Positions 1-8,284 of a stretch of DNA of 33,404 bases are shown piece after piece. Positions within the stretch are counted from its first letter, which is position 1. Each line of letters opens with the position of its first letter. The stretch lies in the NCBI GenBank assembly GCA_937928405.1, contig CALFWZ010000204.1:1-33404 (forward strand), written 5' to 3'. The notes beneath the pieces are model-generated. The model had not been told where the DNA came from. It was given only the letters and a program-made list of their open reading frames with translations, and ran no database searches. Both the position numbers and the translations under genes were made by a program. Source of the stretch: an uncultured Saprospiraceae bacterium (GTDB lineage Bacteria > Bacteroidota > Bacteroidia > Chitinophagales > Saprospiraceae).

Positions 1-20
1 TTCTCAGCCCTTCGGACTGA
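1..20 (-). repeat. Hairpin at window edge
   Basis: Read on the minus strand this stretch folds as a 7-bp stem (TCAGTCC with GGGCTGA, one G-U pair) around a 3-nt loop. It lies just past the stop of the minus-strand gene that ends at 28. It could be that gene's terminator or the edge of a repeat that truncated it. The window ends here, so a following T-tract cannot be checked. Confidence 0.4.
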
Positions 21-27
21 ATAGTTA

Positions 28-648
28 CTAAAAATGGGTGTAATTTTCACCAATAGGTGGCTCATCTAAAAGCACTAGGATACTAAAATCTCCGGTTGGA
101 TCAGGTCCGATTGGTGGATCAATATCAATAACAGTGAGATATGAATCTAATAACATATTATTGGTTGGATCACAATCGTAATTGGCACTAAAACCTAAAA
201 GATACTGATTGTTGGGAGATGGTGGATTTACATAATCAGTTATAACTATTTCATAGCTCCAATCAAAATTAGTAGTGTAATTTTTTACTTCAAAATAAAG
301 ACTATTATCTCCTTCCGAAGTAGGGCTAACAGGTCTGAGATTGATTTTTGATTCAAAACTGTTAGAAAAATAAACCTCCTCCTCATTTTCGTCATAGAGA
401 CATTCAAAATCTTCGGCCGTTCGTTGTATCACCCGCATATTGTTGGTGTTGGCAGGAGTATTCGTAATGTCAATTTCTCCAAGTGCTTCGTCAATACCCA
501 TGGTGGCATTCTGATCAAAACCAAAAGTTACTGAATCTCGTTGGCCTGTAATATGGTCATATCCAAAGAATTTTATGCTCTGACTATTAATTTTATTAAG
601 ACAGAATAGTGATATTAATAGAAAGAAGATGCCTTTAAATTTTTTCAT
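28..648 (-). CDS. Secreted protein, truncated paralog without T9SS sorting domain
   Basis: A 206-residue exported protein of unknown function. It has an N-terminal signal peptide (Lys-Lys, then a hydrophobic stretch, cleavage near NSQ at 21-23). It aligns along its length with the neighbour at 1097-1987, sharing blocks such as RTAEDFECL, FESKINLRP and GDNSLYFEV, so the two arose by duplication. The neighbour continues past a shared YTHF into a linker and a T9SS sorting domain, whereas this copy stops at THF. It would therefore reach the periplasm but lack the signal for outer-membrane translocation by T9SS. The stop is followed by an unrelated hairpin sequence, suggesting truncation by rearrangement. 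A near-consensus -7 box (TATATTTT, minus, 675-682) lies about 30 bases before the ATG. Function unknown. Confidence 0.75.
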   Translation of the reverse strand: MKKFKGIFFLLISLFCLNKINSQSIKFFGYDHITGQRDSVTFGFDQNATMGIDEALGEIDITNTPANTNNMRVIQRTAEDFECLYDENEEEVYFSNSFESKINLRPVSPTSEGDNSLYFEVKNYTTNFDWSYEIVITDYVNPPSPNNQYLLGFSANYDCDPTNNMLLDSYLTVIDIDPPIGPDPTGDFSILVLLDEPPIGENYTHF

Positions 649-1096
649 GATGATTAGATTTTAAAGTAATTCTAAAAATATAGAAATTGTTAATGTGTTA
701 TATTAGGAAAAAATCAAGTAATTAACTTTTTGGAGGTTACTAGGAATATCAAAAGATGCTATCTCAAGATAGATTTGTTGATATGCGATGAGATTTTTCC
801 ATGTAATTCATGAAAATACCACCAATCATCAACTTTTTAAGTTGATCTAAGTTTTAATTAATTCGATGAAACTTTAAAGATGAATATCTTTTAACGTGTT
901 ATTTTTTCTTTTTTACGACAACTGCTAAAAACAGGACACTAGTTGTCAAAAGAAAGGAAGGTATTTTTTTTAATCTAAATGATTAGGCCCTTAATTTATT
1001 ATAAATATAGAAAATTAAAATCATATTCTATAAAAAAATAAACTTTATTCCTAGGAGACGATGGTGTTTCTTAAGCCTATTTTTTTAATTCATTGG
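649..1096. other. Intergenic region, no gene seen
   Basis: This AT-rich spacer lies between two minus-strand paralogs. No open frame of credible length was seen. It holds three small inverted repeats: CTATCT/AGATAG at 759-772, an 8-bp perfect stem ATCAACTT/AAGTTGAT with a TTT loop at 828-846, and GACAACT/AGTTGTC at 917-947. None has a clear T-tract for the minus-strand transcript, so none is called as a terminator. Confidence 0.5.
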
Positions 1097-1987
1097 TCAA
1101 TAAATACTAATTAGGTTCCGAATAGTCGACTGACCATTACTCGACAAGATGTTGACTACGTATAATCCGGCTGATAAGTTGGCAGTCATGATCTTAGTTT
1201 GGGTAGTGGATAAATCACCTTGTTTGACAAGTTGTCCTTGAATATTGTATAATTCATAAGCGGTACTTTCGGGATCATAGCCTTCCAGATGAATAAATTC
1301 ATCTGCCGGGTTTGGATAGATCTTGTAGGATACTAGGGGTGACTCTGTAGTATTGGTGGTGATGTCTCGTTCTAGTTTAAAATAAAAATGGGTATACCAA
1401 TCATCATTACTATTAGGTGGCTTAGGTAGGACTACAATATTTGCAAGCGTAATGGGTACACCATCAAATAAATTATTATCTAGATTGATATTATTAGTTG
1501 AATTACAAATAAAAGAAGCTTTAAATCCAAGAAAATATTGTTCAATGGGAATTAGTGGATCAGTTACATAATTAGTTAAAATTATATCATAACCCCCATC
1601 AAAATTGTTAGAGTAATTAATTACTTCAAAATAAAGACTGTTATCACCATTTGAATCAGGAACGATAGGTCTTAGATTGATTTTTGACTCAAAACTGGAA
1701 GAAAAGTAAACTGGTTCGGCATTTTCATTAAACAAACATTCAAAATCTTCGGCAGTACGTTGTACCACTCGTAGATCAAAACTATCTATTGGGCTGCTTG
1801 TAATATCAATTTCTCCTAGTCCATCATCAATACCTATGGTAGCATTGTTAGCAAAACCAAAGGTTACGGTATCAACTGGAATCATTTGATCTGAAGTATA
1901 ACCTAAAAAAGTAATAGTTTGACAGTAAACATTGTTATAGAACAATAGTGAAAATAGAAAAGAGAAGGTTACTCTATATTTTTTCAT
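1097..1987 (-). CDS. Secreted protein with T9SS type A C-terminal sorting domain
   Basis: A 296-residue exported protein. It has a signal peptide (cleavage near VYCQ at 20-23), a body of about 200 residues shared with the truncated neighbour at 28-648, and a C-terminal domain of about 75 residues. That domain has the T9SS type A pattern: YKIYPNPADEFIHLEG, then YELYNIQGQLVKQG, then LSAGLYVVNI and a basic end. Proteins with this tail cross the outer membrane through PorU/PorV-type machinery and are released or anchored at the surface. The body domain is not recognised. The start ATG lies only about 20 bases past a perfect 22-bp-arm hairpin (2009-2060), so expression may depend on read-through from the lipoprotein gene or on processing there. 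Confidence 0.85.
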   Translation of the reverse strand: MKKYRVTFSFLFSLLFYNNVYCQTITFLGYTSDQMIPVDTVTFGFANNATIGIDDGLGEIDITSSPIDSFDLRVVQRTAEDFECLFNENAEPVYFSSSFESKINLRPIVPDSNGDNSLYFEVINYSNNFDGGYDIILTNYVTDPLIPIEQYFLGFKASFICNSTNNINLDNNLFDGVPITLANIVVLPKPPNSNDDWYTHFYFKLERDITTNTTESPLVSYKIYPNPADEFIHLEGYDPESTAYELYNIQGQLVKQGDLSTTQTKIMTANLSAGLYVVNILSSNGQSTIRNLISIY

Positions 1988-2008
1988 ATTATGTTATTTT
2001 GAATAGGA

Positions 2009-2060
2009 AACAATACTTTGGTGATGGGAATAAAATATTTCCCATCACCAAAGTATTGTT
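2009..2060 (-). terminator. Perfect 22-bp-arm hairpin between two minus-strand genes
   Basis: The arms at 2009-2030 and 2039-2060 are exact inverted repeats of 22 bp around an 8-nt AT loop. One arm overlaps the stop codon of the lipoprotein gene ending at 2059, and the next gene starts about 20 bases beyond the other arm. The T-run after the stem on the minus strand is short, so it may be a terminator or attenuator, or an mRNA-stabilising stem. The structure is certain; its role is inferred. Confidence 0.65.
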
Positions 2061-2727
2061 ACTGACATGCGATAAGTTCACCACACCCATATTCGGCATA
2101 TCCTTCATCAGTACTACAAACAATTAAATCACCATTTGCTGCAGTGTATCCTTTTTCAACTCTAAATCTATATAAACCTCGCTGAATTCCTCCTGCAGGC
2201 CACCATATTCCTGATCCATAATCAAAAGTAGGATTACAAACAGCGTCAAAAAATGTTCCATAACTTGGTCTATAACCATCAAATTCATGCCTTTCAAAAT
2301 TTAGACCGCTGTCTACTTCATCCACATCCCAGTGAACCCATTGCTCATAATCATCTTCTTCAATACCAAGATCAAGTGTAGTTATAAGAAACTCCTCTTC
2401 CCACCAATTATGCTGAGAGTAACCTAAAAATTCTATACTACAGCACTCAGGTGTAGAGCTTACCGATAATTCATTAAAAGCATATCCAAAAGATTGAGGA
2501 CCGTCACTTCGAAGACCTGCTTCAGTTTGTTGAATGTTTCCCTCATATAAGTGAAAATGTCGAACATCGACTTTATTGGTAGATCCAGTTTTGATTAATT
2601 CTTTAAAAGCTTGTAGTCGAATGTCTTCTCCAAAATCATTTTTTGTTACTTTTTCCTCTTTGCTACAGCTGCTAAAGAGCATTATTGAAGAGATTAAGAG
2701 GAACGAAGGAAAGAGGGAAAATTTCAT
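2059..2727 (-). CDS. Putative lipoprotein of unknown function
   Basis: A 222-residue protein with a lipoprotein signal peptide: a hydrophobic stretch, then FSSC with the lipidation Cys at about residue 21 followed by SKEEK. It would be anchored in the outer or inner membrane. The mature part is acidic and rich in Trp and Tyr, with clusters such as NWWEEEF and GIWWPAGG, and has several Cys (a CC pair near the middle and CGELIACQ at the end) that could form disulfides. I do not recognise the family. An exact -7 promoter box (TATATTTG, minus, 2760-2767) lies about 33 bases before the ATG, giving a short leader and supporting this start. It sits upstream of the T9SS-tailed gene in the same direction, separated by a strong hairpin. 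Confidence 0.75.
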   Translation of the reverse strand: MKFSLFPSFLLISSIMLFSSCSKEEKVTKNDFGEDIRLQAFKELIKTGSTNKVDVRHFHLYEGNIQQTEAGLRSDGPQSFGYAFNELSVSSTPECCSIEFLGYSQHNWWEEEFLITTLDLGIEEDDYEQWVHWDVDEVDSGLNFERHEFDGYRPSYGTFFDAVCNPTFDYGSGIWWPAGGIQRGLYRFRVEKGYTAANGDLIVCSTDEGYAEYGCGELIACQ

Positions 2728-2759
2728 AATTATTTAAATTTAAAGTGATTGAGAGAAAA

Positions 2760-2767
2760 CAAATATA
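2760..2767 (-). promoter_or_regulatory. Bacteroidota -7 box for the lipoprotein gene
   Basis: On the minus strand this reads TATATTTG, an exact match to TAnnTTTG. Transcription would begin near 2754, about 27 bases before the ATG at 2727. No well-spaced -33 TTTG is evident. Confidence 0.5.
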
Positions 2768-2977
2768 ACAATTTAAAATCATTTTTTATTGAAACAAAAT
2801 GGAATTCTTGTAACTTGTTTCATTGGTATATAGCGGTAGGGATGGGATTTGTACAATCACAACTATTATTTGACAATCAAATAAGCTCTTAGTTCAATTA
2901 AATTAGATCTAAAACCTTTTCGTCTATAATTTCCGACATTTTGACGATTAACCTACCGTAATTTATCAATATCCTTC

Positions 2978-2985
2978 TATCTTTG
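2978..2985 (+). promoter_or_regulatory. Bacteroidota -7 box for the M16 peptidase gene
   Basis: TATCTTTG is an exact match to TAnnTTTG. Transcription would start near 2990-2993, after the GTG at 2985 but before the ATG at 3006. This argues for the ATG as the translation start. Confidence 0.55.
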
Positions 2986-3005
2986 TGAAAAAAATTACAT
3001 CAATT

Positions 3006-4328
3006 ATGAAATTAAACCATCTGTTATTTACCGTATTAATGGGTCTGGGGACGCTGGTTTCCGCTCAAAACAAGATCGAGTACACCTCATACGATCTTGA
3101 CAATGGATTACACGTTATTTTACATGAAGACAAGTCTACGCCAATAGTGGCAGTGAGCATCATGTATCATGTTGGCTCCAAAAATGAAGAGCCTAATCGT
3201 ACTGGATTCGCACACTTTTTTGAGCATCTACTTTTTGAAGGCTCCGAAAATGTAAAGCGAGGGTCTTTTGACGAGTACCTTGCTCGTGCTGGTGCCACGA
3301 ATAATGCAAACACCACTTATGATCGTACTTTTTACTACGAAATTCTTCCTTCTAATCATCTAGAAATGGGACTATGGTTAGAAAGCGAGCGACTTCTACA
3401 CGCTAAGGTAGAAACCGTTGGTATCGAAACTCAACGACAGGTTGTAAAAGAAGAACGTCGTCAGCGGATTGATAACCAACCTTACGGAAGCGTATTGGAA
3501 GAATCTATGAAGCGTGCTTTTACAAAACACCCTTATCATCATTCAGTGATTGGAAGTATGGATGATTTAGATGCGGCGCAAGAAGAAGATTACAAAAATT
3601 TCTATGCTACCTACTATGTACCTGAAAATGCAGTGCTATCCATCGCCGGAGATATTGACATTGCTAAAACCAAAGTATTGATTGAAAAATATTTTGGTTC
3701 TATTCCTAGAGGGAAAGGAACTATCAAGCGACCTAGCATCGTAGAACCACCGCTTACCGCAGAAAAAAGAGATACCATTTATGATAATATTCAGTTGCCT
3801 GCGGTAGTTCAAACTTATCGGATTCCAGCACAAGGTACGCCGGATTATTATGCAGTAGAAATGTTATCCACCCTATTATCTAGTGGAGAAAGTTCAAGGC
3901 TATATCGTGGTTTAGTTGATGACCAACAAAAAGCGTTATTTGTTGGGAATTTCCCACTTGGGCTAGAAGATCCTGGGGCTGCCTTGGTATTCGGCATTGC
4001 CAATATGGGCGTAGCTACGGATGATTTGGAAACAGCTATCGACGCAGAAATAAACCGAGCGGCAACAGAATTAATTACTGAAAAAGAATTTCAAAAATTA
4101 AGGAATCAGATCGAAAGTGATTTTGTTACGGCCAATGCTTCTGTGGTAGGACGTGCCGAAAGTTTGGCTAACTATCACATGTATTTTGGTGATTCTAACT
4201 TGATCAACACCGAAATCGATCGCTATATGAAGGTAACTCGTGAAGATATTATGCGAGTAGCAAAAAAATATTTCAATAAAAACAATCGAGTTTCTTTACA
4301 CTATTTACCCAAACCAGTAAATCCGTAA
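3006..4328 (+). CDS. M16 family zinc metallopeptidase, catalytic subunit
   Basis: A 440-residue secreted peptidase of the insulinase/processing-peptidase family (M16B). The inverted zinc motif HFFEH is at residues 70-74, and a third zinc ligand, Glu, lies in KEERRQ about 76 residues later (E150), the usual HxxEH-x75-E layout. A signal peptide ending at VSAQ places it in the periplasm or outside. A GTG at 2985 would add seven residues, but it overlaps the -7 promoter box, so the ATG at 3006 is preferred. The length matches one half of the M16B pair. The next gene encodes an M16 protein without the zinc motif; such active/inactive pairs commonly form heterodimers. The peptide substrate is unknown. 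Confidence 0.93.
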   Translation: MKLNHLLFTVLMGLGTLVSAQNKIEYTSYDLDNGLHVILHEDKSTPIVAVSIMYHVGSKNEEPNRTGFAHFFEHLLFEGSENVKRGSFDEYLARAGATNNANTTYDRTFYYEILPSNHLEMGLWLESERLLHAKVETVGIETQRQVVKEERRQRIDNQPYGSVLEESMKRAFTKHPYHHSVIGSMDDLDAAQEEDYKNFYATYYVPENAVLSIAGDIDIAKTKVLIEKYFGSIPRGKGTIKRPSIVEPPLTAEKRDTIYDNIQLPAVVQTYRIPAQGTPDYYAVEMLSTLLSSGESSRLYRGLVDDQQKALFVGNFPLGLEDPGAALVFGIANMGVATDDLETAIDAEINRAATELITEKEFQKLRNQIESDFVTANASVVGRAESLANYHMYFGDSNLINTEIDRYMKVTREDIMRVAKKYFNKNNRVSLHYLPKPVNP

Positions 4329-4330
4329 AA

Positions 4331-4362
4331 TGTTGAATTGTTGACTTGTTGAGTTGTTGAAT
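4331..4362 (+). repeat. Four tandem copies of an 8-bp unit TGTTGANT
   Basis: Directly after the stop codon of the M16 gene the sequence repeats TGTTGAAT, TGTTGACT, TGTTGAGT, TGTTGAAT. The same word (TCAACA on the other strand) recurs in the hairpin at 13632-13688 and in the tandem repeat at 17659-17703. Confidence 0.75.
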
Positions 4363-4453
4363 CGTTTAAAGAAATTGCAACCTTCAATTGTTAAATATTA
4401 GCTGACTTTTGTAAAATAAATCAAGTGTGTTGTAAAGTAATCTATTACTAAGG

Positions 4454-4528
4454 TTTTCTGGTTGTTTGCTTTTTGCTTCTCTTTAGCGTGATGATAGAAG
4501 CAAGTAGCCAAAAGCAAATAGCAGAAAA
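4454..4528. repeat. Imperfect inverted repeat between the two M16 genes
   Basis: The arms (TTTTCTG, TTTGCTTTT and GCTTCT on the left; AGAAGC, AAAAGCAA and CAGAAAA on the right) pair across a 15-nt loop with mismatches. It lies in the spacer of the M16 pair. A second small perfect stem, ACCTGT/ACAGGT at 4563-4578, lies 20 bases before the next ATG and could affect its translation. Roles are inferred. Confidence 0.5.
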
Positions 4529-4598
4529 TCTGACATCCACACAAAATATTCAATAATTAACAACCTGTATCAACAGGTAAGATTAAATTTTAATCAAA

Positions 4599-6752
4599 AT
4601 GAAAAATATATCATATATCGCATTTTTAATGCTATTTGTTTTTGGATGTACTCCTAAAACAACGGAGACGACCACGGCGACAGACCAGATGTCTGATAAG
4701 ACAGAGATGGCTAAAAAAGAAGTGGAAAAAACCATGAAAAATCCAGCAGAGGCTTGGCGAAGTGCTCCTCCAACACCTGGACCGGCTCCCAAAATTCAAA
4801 TTGGTAAATCGGAAGAGTTTGTTATGCGAAATGGACTAAAAGTAATCGTGGTAGAAAATAACAAATTGCCTCGTGTTTCTTATCAATTATTTGTGGATGC
4901 TCCTGATATTATTCAGGGAGCTGATGCTGGATACATTGATTTTGCTGGACAATTACTCAATAAAGGAACCACCTCTAAAACCAAGGCGGAGATTGACGAA
5001 GCGGTGGATTTTATGGGAGCTAGTATGAGTACGAGTGCAAGTGGTGTATTTGCAAGCTCTCTTTCTCGACATAGCGAAAATTTGATGAAAATATTATCGG
5101 ATGTTGTAAAGAATCCTACTTTTCCTCAGGCAGAATTTGATAAGATTAAAAAACAGACACTTTCTGGTCTAGCTCAAAATAAAGAGACGCCCGAAGCGAT
5201 TGCTTCTAACGTATCCGACGTTTTAAGATATGGAAAGAAACATCCTTATGGCGAATTGGTTACGGAAGAAACCGTAGAAAAAATTACGTTGGCAAAGACT
5301 AAGGAATATTATGAGAAATATTTTAAGCCGAATTATAGTTACCTAGTAGTAGTAGGGGATACAGACATGGCAAAGACCAAAGCGTTGGTTATGAAGTATC
5401 TTGCTGATTGGAAAAAAACGGATAAGGTAGAACAATACGATTATCCAGTACCGCAGGCACCGGATGCAACCACGGTTGACTTCGTTAACAAGAGTGGGGC
5501 GGTTCAGTCTATTATTAATATCACATATCCAGTAAACTTAAAGCCAGGAGCGGACGATTTAATCAAAGCTTCTGTTGCGAATACTATCTTAGGTGGATTC
5601 TTTCAGAGTCGTCTAAATGATAACCTTCGAGAAACCAAAGCTTATACTTACGGTGCGCGAAGTCGATTGAGCTACGACAAAAATGTAGGCTATTTTCTTG
5701 CTTCTGCCAGTGTTCGTAACGAAGTGACGGATAGTAGTTTAGTAGAATTTATGAAAGAGCTAAATACCTTACGTGATATCAAAGCTCCGCTTGAAGAAGT
5801 GGAGTTGGCTAAATCTGTTATGGCTGGAAATTTTGCTCGATCATTGGAGCGTCCTGAAACAGTGGCACGTTTTGCCTTAAATACGGCGAGGTATAACTTA
5901 CCAAAAGATTATTATGCTACTTATCTCGAAAAACTTAGTAACGTAACTCCAGAAGATGTGCAAGAAATGTCGCAAAAATATTTTTTGACTAAAAATGCTC
6001 ATATTGTCGTGGTAGGAAATCAAGATGAAGTAGCTGAGAAATTGGGTGGTTTTTCTACGGATGGAAAAGTGCGTTATTATGATGTGTATGGTAATAAAGT
6101 AGAGGTAAACAAAAATATGGTTCCAGATGGTTTGACAGCGCAGACCGTATTAGATAATTATATCAAAGCAGTAGGAGGAAAAGATAAATTGCTGAAAGTC
6201 ACAGATATGTATAGTATGGCTTCTGCTTCTATGCAGGGGATGACTTTATCTATGGAAAATTACCAGATGGGCAATGAAAAATTTGCCAATAAAGTAACCA
6301 TGATGGGGAATGTGGTACAATCTGTTACTTTCGATGGTGCCAAAGGAAAGATGGGTGGTATGCAAGGTGAGAAGATGGTGGAAGGAGAAGAAGCAAATGC
6401 TATGAAAGGGAACGCGTTGATCTTTCCTGAATTACATTACGATCGATTGGATTATGATGTGAAATTAGCTGGCACTGAAAACGTGGATGGAAAAGAAGCT
6501 TATAAGCTTATCATTGCCAGTCCATATGGTAAGAAAACGACGGAGTTTTTTGATGCAACAACTAATCTAAAGGTGAAGACGATTAGTGAAGAAGGAGACG
6601 TTACTTATTCGGATTATCAAGCGATCGATGGTATTATGTTCCCTTTCAAGATGAAAGCATCTGGCGGTGGAATGCCAGTACCATTAGAAATGAAAGTAGA
6701 AAAAATAGAAGTAAATAAGGGAATAGACGCAACATTGTTTAAATTGGATTAA
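4599..6752 (+). CDS. M16 family peptidase-like lipoprotein, non-catalytic partner
   Basis: A 717-residue protein. The lipoprotein signal ends at FVFGC with the lipidation Cys at about residue 17, followed by a low-complexity Thr/Glu/Lys linker to about residue 70. Two M16 domains follow (about 70-490). The position of the zinc motif reads IDFAG instead of HxxEH, so this half should not bind zinc. The substrate-gripping block in the second domain, RETKAYTYGARSRL, is kept, as expected of the partner in an M16B heterodimer. A C-terminal extension (about 505-717) starts DNYIKAVGGKDKLLKV and resembles the beta-rich lipoprotein-sorting-like domain often fused to these proteins. It lies 270 bases downstream of the catalytic subunit on the same strand. 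Confidence 0.9.
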   Translation: MKNISYIAFLMLFVFGCTPKTTETTTATDQMSDKTEMAKKEVEKTMKNPAEAWRSAPPTPGPAPKIQIGKSEEFVMRNGLKVIVVENNKLPRVSYQLFVDAPDIIQGADAGYIDFAGQLLNKGTTSKTKAEIDEAVDFMGASMSTSASGVFASSLSRHSENLMKILSDVVKNPTFPQAEFDKIKKQTLSGLAQNKETPEAIASNVSDVLRYGKKHPYGELVTEETVEKITLAKTKEYYEKYFKPNYSYLVVVGDTDMAKTKALVMKYLADWKKTDKVEQYDYPVPQAPDATTVDFVNKSGAVQSIINITYPVNLKPGADDLIKASVANTILGGFFQSRLNDNLRETKAYTYGARSRLSYDKNVGYFLASASVRNEVTDSSLVEFMKELNTLRDIKAPLEEVELAKSVMAGNFARSLERPETVARFALNTARYNLPKDYYATYLEKLSNVTPEDVQEMSQKYFLTKNAHIVVVGNQDEVAEKLGGFSTDGKVRYYDVYGNKVEVNKNMVPDGLTAQTVLDNYIKAVGGKDKLLKVTDMYSMASASMQGMTLSMENYQMGNEKFANKVTMMGNVVQSVTFDGAKGKMGGMQGEKMVEGEEANAMKGNALIFPELHYDRLDYDVKLAGTENVDGKEAYKLIIASPYGKKTTEFFDATTNLKVKTISEEGDVTYSDYQAIDGIMFPFKMKASGGGMPVPLEMKVEKIEVNKGIDATLFKLD

Positions 6753-6760
6753 ATAAGGGA

Positions 6761-6911
6761 GTTAGCAATTAATAAGATACGCAAGATGATGGGATTATTT
6801 TTTCTTTAGATAAGGCGAAAAACACAGACGATGCCTAAGCATCGGCGAGTATTTTAAACGCAGTATGAAGGAAAAAGAAACCATCAGGTGCGTAGGTTAT
6901 TATTTTCTAAT
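6761..6911. repeat. 151-bp imperfect palindrome, copy A of a candidate repeat family
   Basis: The sequence is symmetric about 6836/6837. The core is a perfect CGATGC-CTAA-GCATCG stem. The outer arms pair as TACGCA with TGCGTA, ATGATGG with CCATCA, and TTAG with CTAA, with mismatches between. The central GCCTAAGC and the flanking RCGAG are shared with the 164-bp palindrome at 15472-15635. It starts nine bases after the M16 stop codon. As RNA it would form a long cruciform-like hairpin; as DNA it resembles a REP/MITE-type intergenic element. Confidence 0.6.
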
Positions 6912-6963
6912 TTCCTAAATCAAATTCAATAATTAATTACTAGCTTTGCTCCCTAGATGAAAG

Positions 6964-6996
6964 AGGCCGATGAATTCAAAAGCATCGGCCTTTTTC
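6964..6996 (+). terminator. Rho-independent terminator after the M16 pair
   Basis: A perfect 9-bp stem AGGCCGATG/CATCGGCCT with a 10-nt loop is followed by a T-run. It ends transcripts coming from the M16 genes and palindrome A. Confidence 0.85.
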
Positions 6997-7119
6997 TATG
7001 ATTTGATTTGCAAAGCAGCGATTGACATCTTGGGAAATTATTTCATGGTTATGGAATTGGGCGCACAATTACAATAACGGACATTATTAATTTTTCATTA
7101 TCACATTATTAATTATTAT

Positions 7120-7629
7120 ATGATACAAGTATTTGTTACCGGAGGAACTTTTGATAAGGAGTATAATTTTATTACAGGTGAACTCTATTTCAAGGATACC
7201 CATTTAAAGGAAATGTTTGCTCGAGGACGATGTACCTTAGATATTGATTTGAAAACCCTTATGATGATTGATAGTCTGGAAATGACACAAGAAGACAGAG
7301 ATATTTTGATTCATAATTGTCGAAAATCAAAACACAAACATATCCTTATTACGCATGGTACGGATCGAATGGTTATGACTGCCAAAGAATTGGCCGAAGC
7401 GGCGATCCCGGACAAAACCATTGTACTTACTGGTGCTATGATTCCGTATGCCTTTGGTACTTCCTCCGATGGGTTTTTCAATCTTGGTAGTGCCCTGGCC
7501 TTTTCACAGACGTTAGATCCCGGCGTGTATGTAGTGATGAATGGCCGATACTTTGATTGGTCTAATGTTCGGAAAAATCGGCAAACGGGTAATTTTGAAG
7601 AACTTCCCGAAAAACAATCTATCAACTAA
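7120..7629 (+). CDS. Stand-alone asparaginase N-terminal domain protein
   Basis: A 169-residue cytoplasmic protein (no signal peptide) matching only the N-terminal domain of type L-asparaginases/glutaminases. Visible motifs are TGGTFDKEY at 8-16 (the first catalytic Thr loop), HGTDRM at about 79-84 (the second Thr, with Asp) and TGAMIPY at about 103-109. Full-length asparaginases have about 330 residues with a second domain that completes the active site. That domain is absent here and the stop is followed by spacer, not a decayed remainder, so this looks like the known short family rather than a truncation. The catalytic residues of the N-domain are present, but activity on asparagine is not assured. 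A 6-bp stem (GGTAAA/TTTACC, 7653-7668) follows the stop. Confidence 0.85.
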   Translation: MIQVFVTGGTFDKEYNFITGELYFKDTHLKEMFARGRCTLDIDLKTLMMIDSLEMTQEDRDILIHNCRKSKHKHILITHGTDRMVMTAKELAEAAIPDKTIVLTGAMIPYAFGTSSDGFFNLGSALAFSQTLDPGVYVVMNGRYFDWSNVRKNRQTGNFEELPEKQSIN

Positions 7630-7769
7630 GGTGTTTATTCTCTGATGAATCGGGTAAAGAATTTTACCTTCCTCGACCGCAAATGGTAGGGTTATAATAA
7701 ATACACTGTGTACTTAATCTCTATTTCTAATCAACTTCAATAAGTAAAATCATCTAAAAACAGTTTCCT

Positions 7770-8279
7770 ATGTTATCAAAAAAAATGCAAAAGACCTTAA
7801 ATACACAAATTAAAATAGAAGCAGAATCTTCTCAAGTATATTTAGCCATGGCCTCTTGGGCTGAAATCCAGCCAGGTATAGATAATGTGACCTCCTTTTT
7901 TTACCAACATAGCGAAGAGGAAAGGCAACACATGCTTAAACTCATTCATTTTGTCAATGAACGAGGTGGATTTGCTACTGTGCCTGCTTTAGCACAACCA
8001 CAACTCACTTTTCCTTCGATCAAGCACGCATTTGCGGCGCTTTTGAAGCACGAAGTCTTCGTATCTCAAAGTATCAATAAATGTATTGAGGTAGCCTTGG
8101 AAGAAAAAGACTATGCCACTCATAATTTCTTACAATGGTACGTAGCCGAACAAATAGAAGAAGAAGCACTCGCTCGTACGATGAATGATAAATTAGAACT
8201 AATTGGAGATGACAAAAGTGGTATGTATTTATTCGACAAGGATATCTTGACGATCAGTATGGATATCGAAGGTAAATAA
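7770..8279 (+). CDS. ftnA: Ferritin (non-haem, FtnA type)
   Basis: A 169-residue iron-storage protein. Ferroxidase-centre motifs are visible: KIEAESSQVYLAMASWAE (helix A with Glu), HSEEERQHMLKLIHFVNERGG (helix B with E-x-x-H), and EQIEEEALARTMNDKL (helix D). The length and four-helix layout match bacterial FtnA, which oxidises Fe(II) and stores iron in a 24-subunit shell in the cytoplasm; the haem-ligand Met of bacterioferritin was not looked for. The next two genes follow with gaps of 5 and 9 bases, so the three are probably one transcript. Confidence 0.93.
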   Translation: MLSKKMQKTLNTQIKIEAESSQVYLAMASWAEIQPGIDNVTSFFYQHSEEERQHMLKLIHFVNERGGFATVPALAQPQLTFPSIKHAFAALLKHEVFVSQSINKCIEVALEEKDYATHNFLQWYVAEQIEEEALARTMNDKLELIGDDKSGMYLFDKDILTISMDIEGK

Positions 8280-8284
8280 AGACT

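Larger units (their letters stand above)
6753..7119. other. Intergenic region with palindrome and terminator
   Basis: No gene was seen. The first half is taken up by a 151-bp imperfect palindrome (6761-6911), followed by a strong intrinsic terminator (6964-6996). The rest is AT-rich, without a clear TAnnTTTG box ahead of the asparaginase-like gene. Confidence 0.6.

Noticed and set aside
7120..7629. Truncated or degraded asparaginase pseudogene
   Set aside because: The N-terminal domain is complete with its motifs, the stop is clean, and no remnant of the second domain follows in any frame that I could see; it fits the known stand-alone family.
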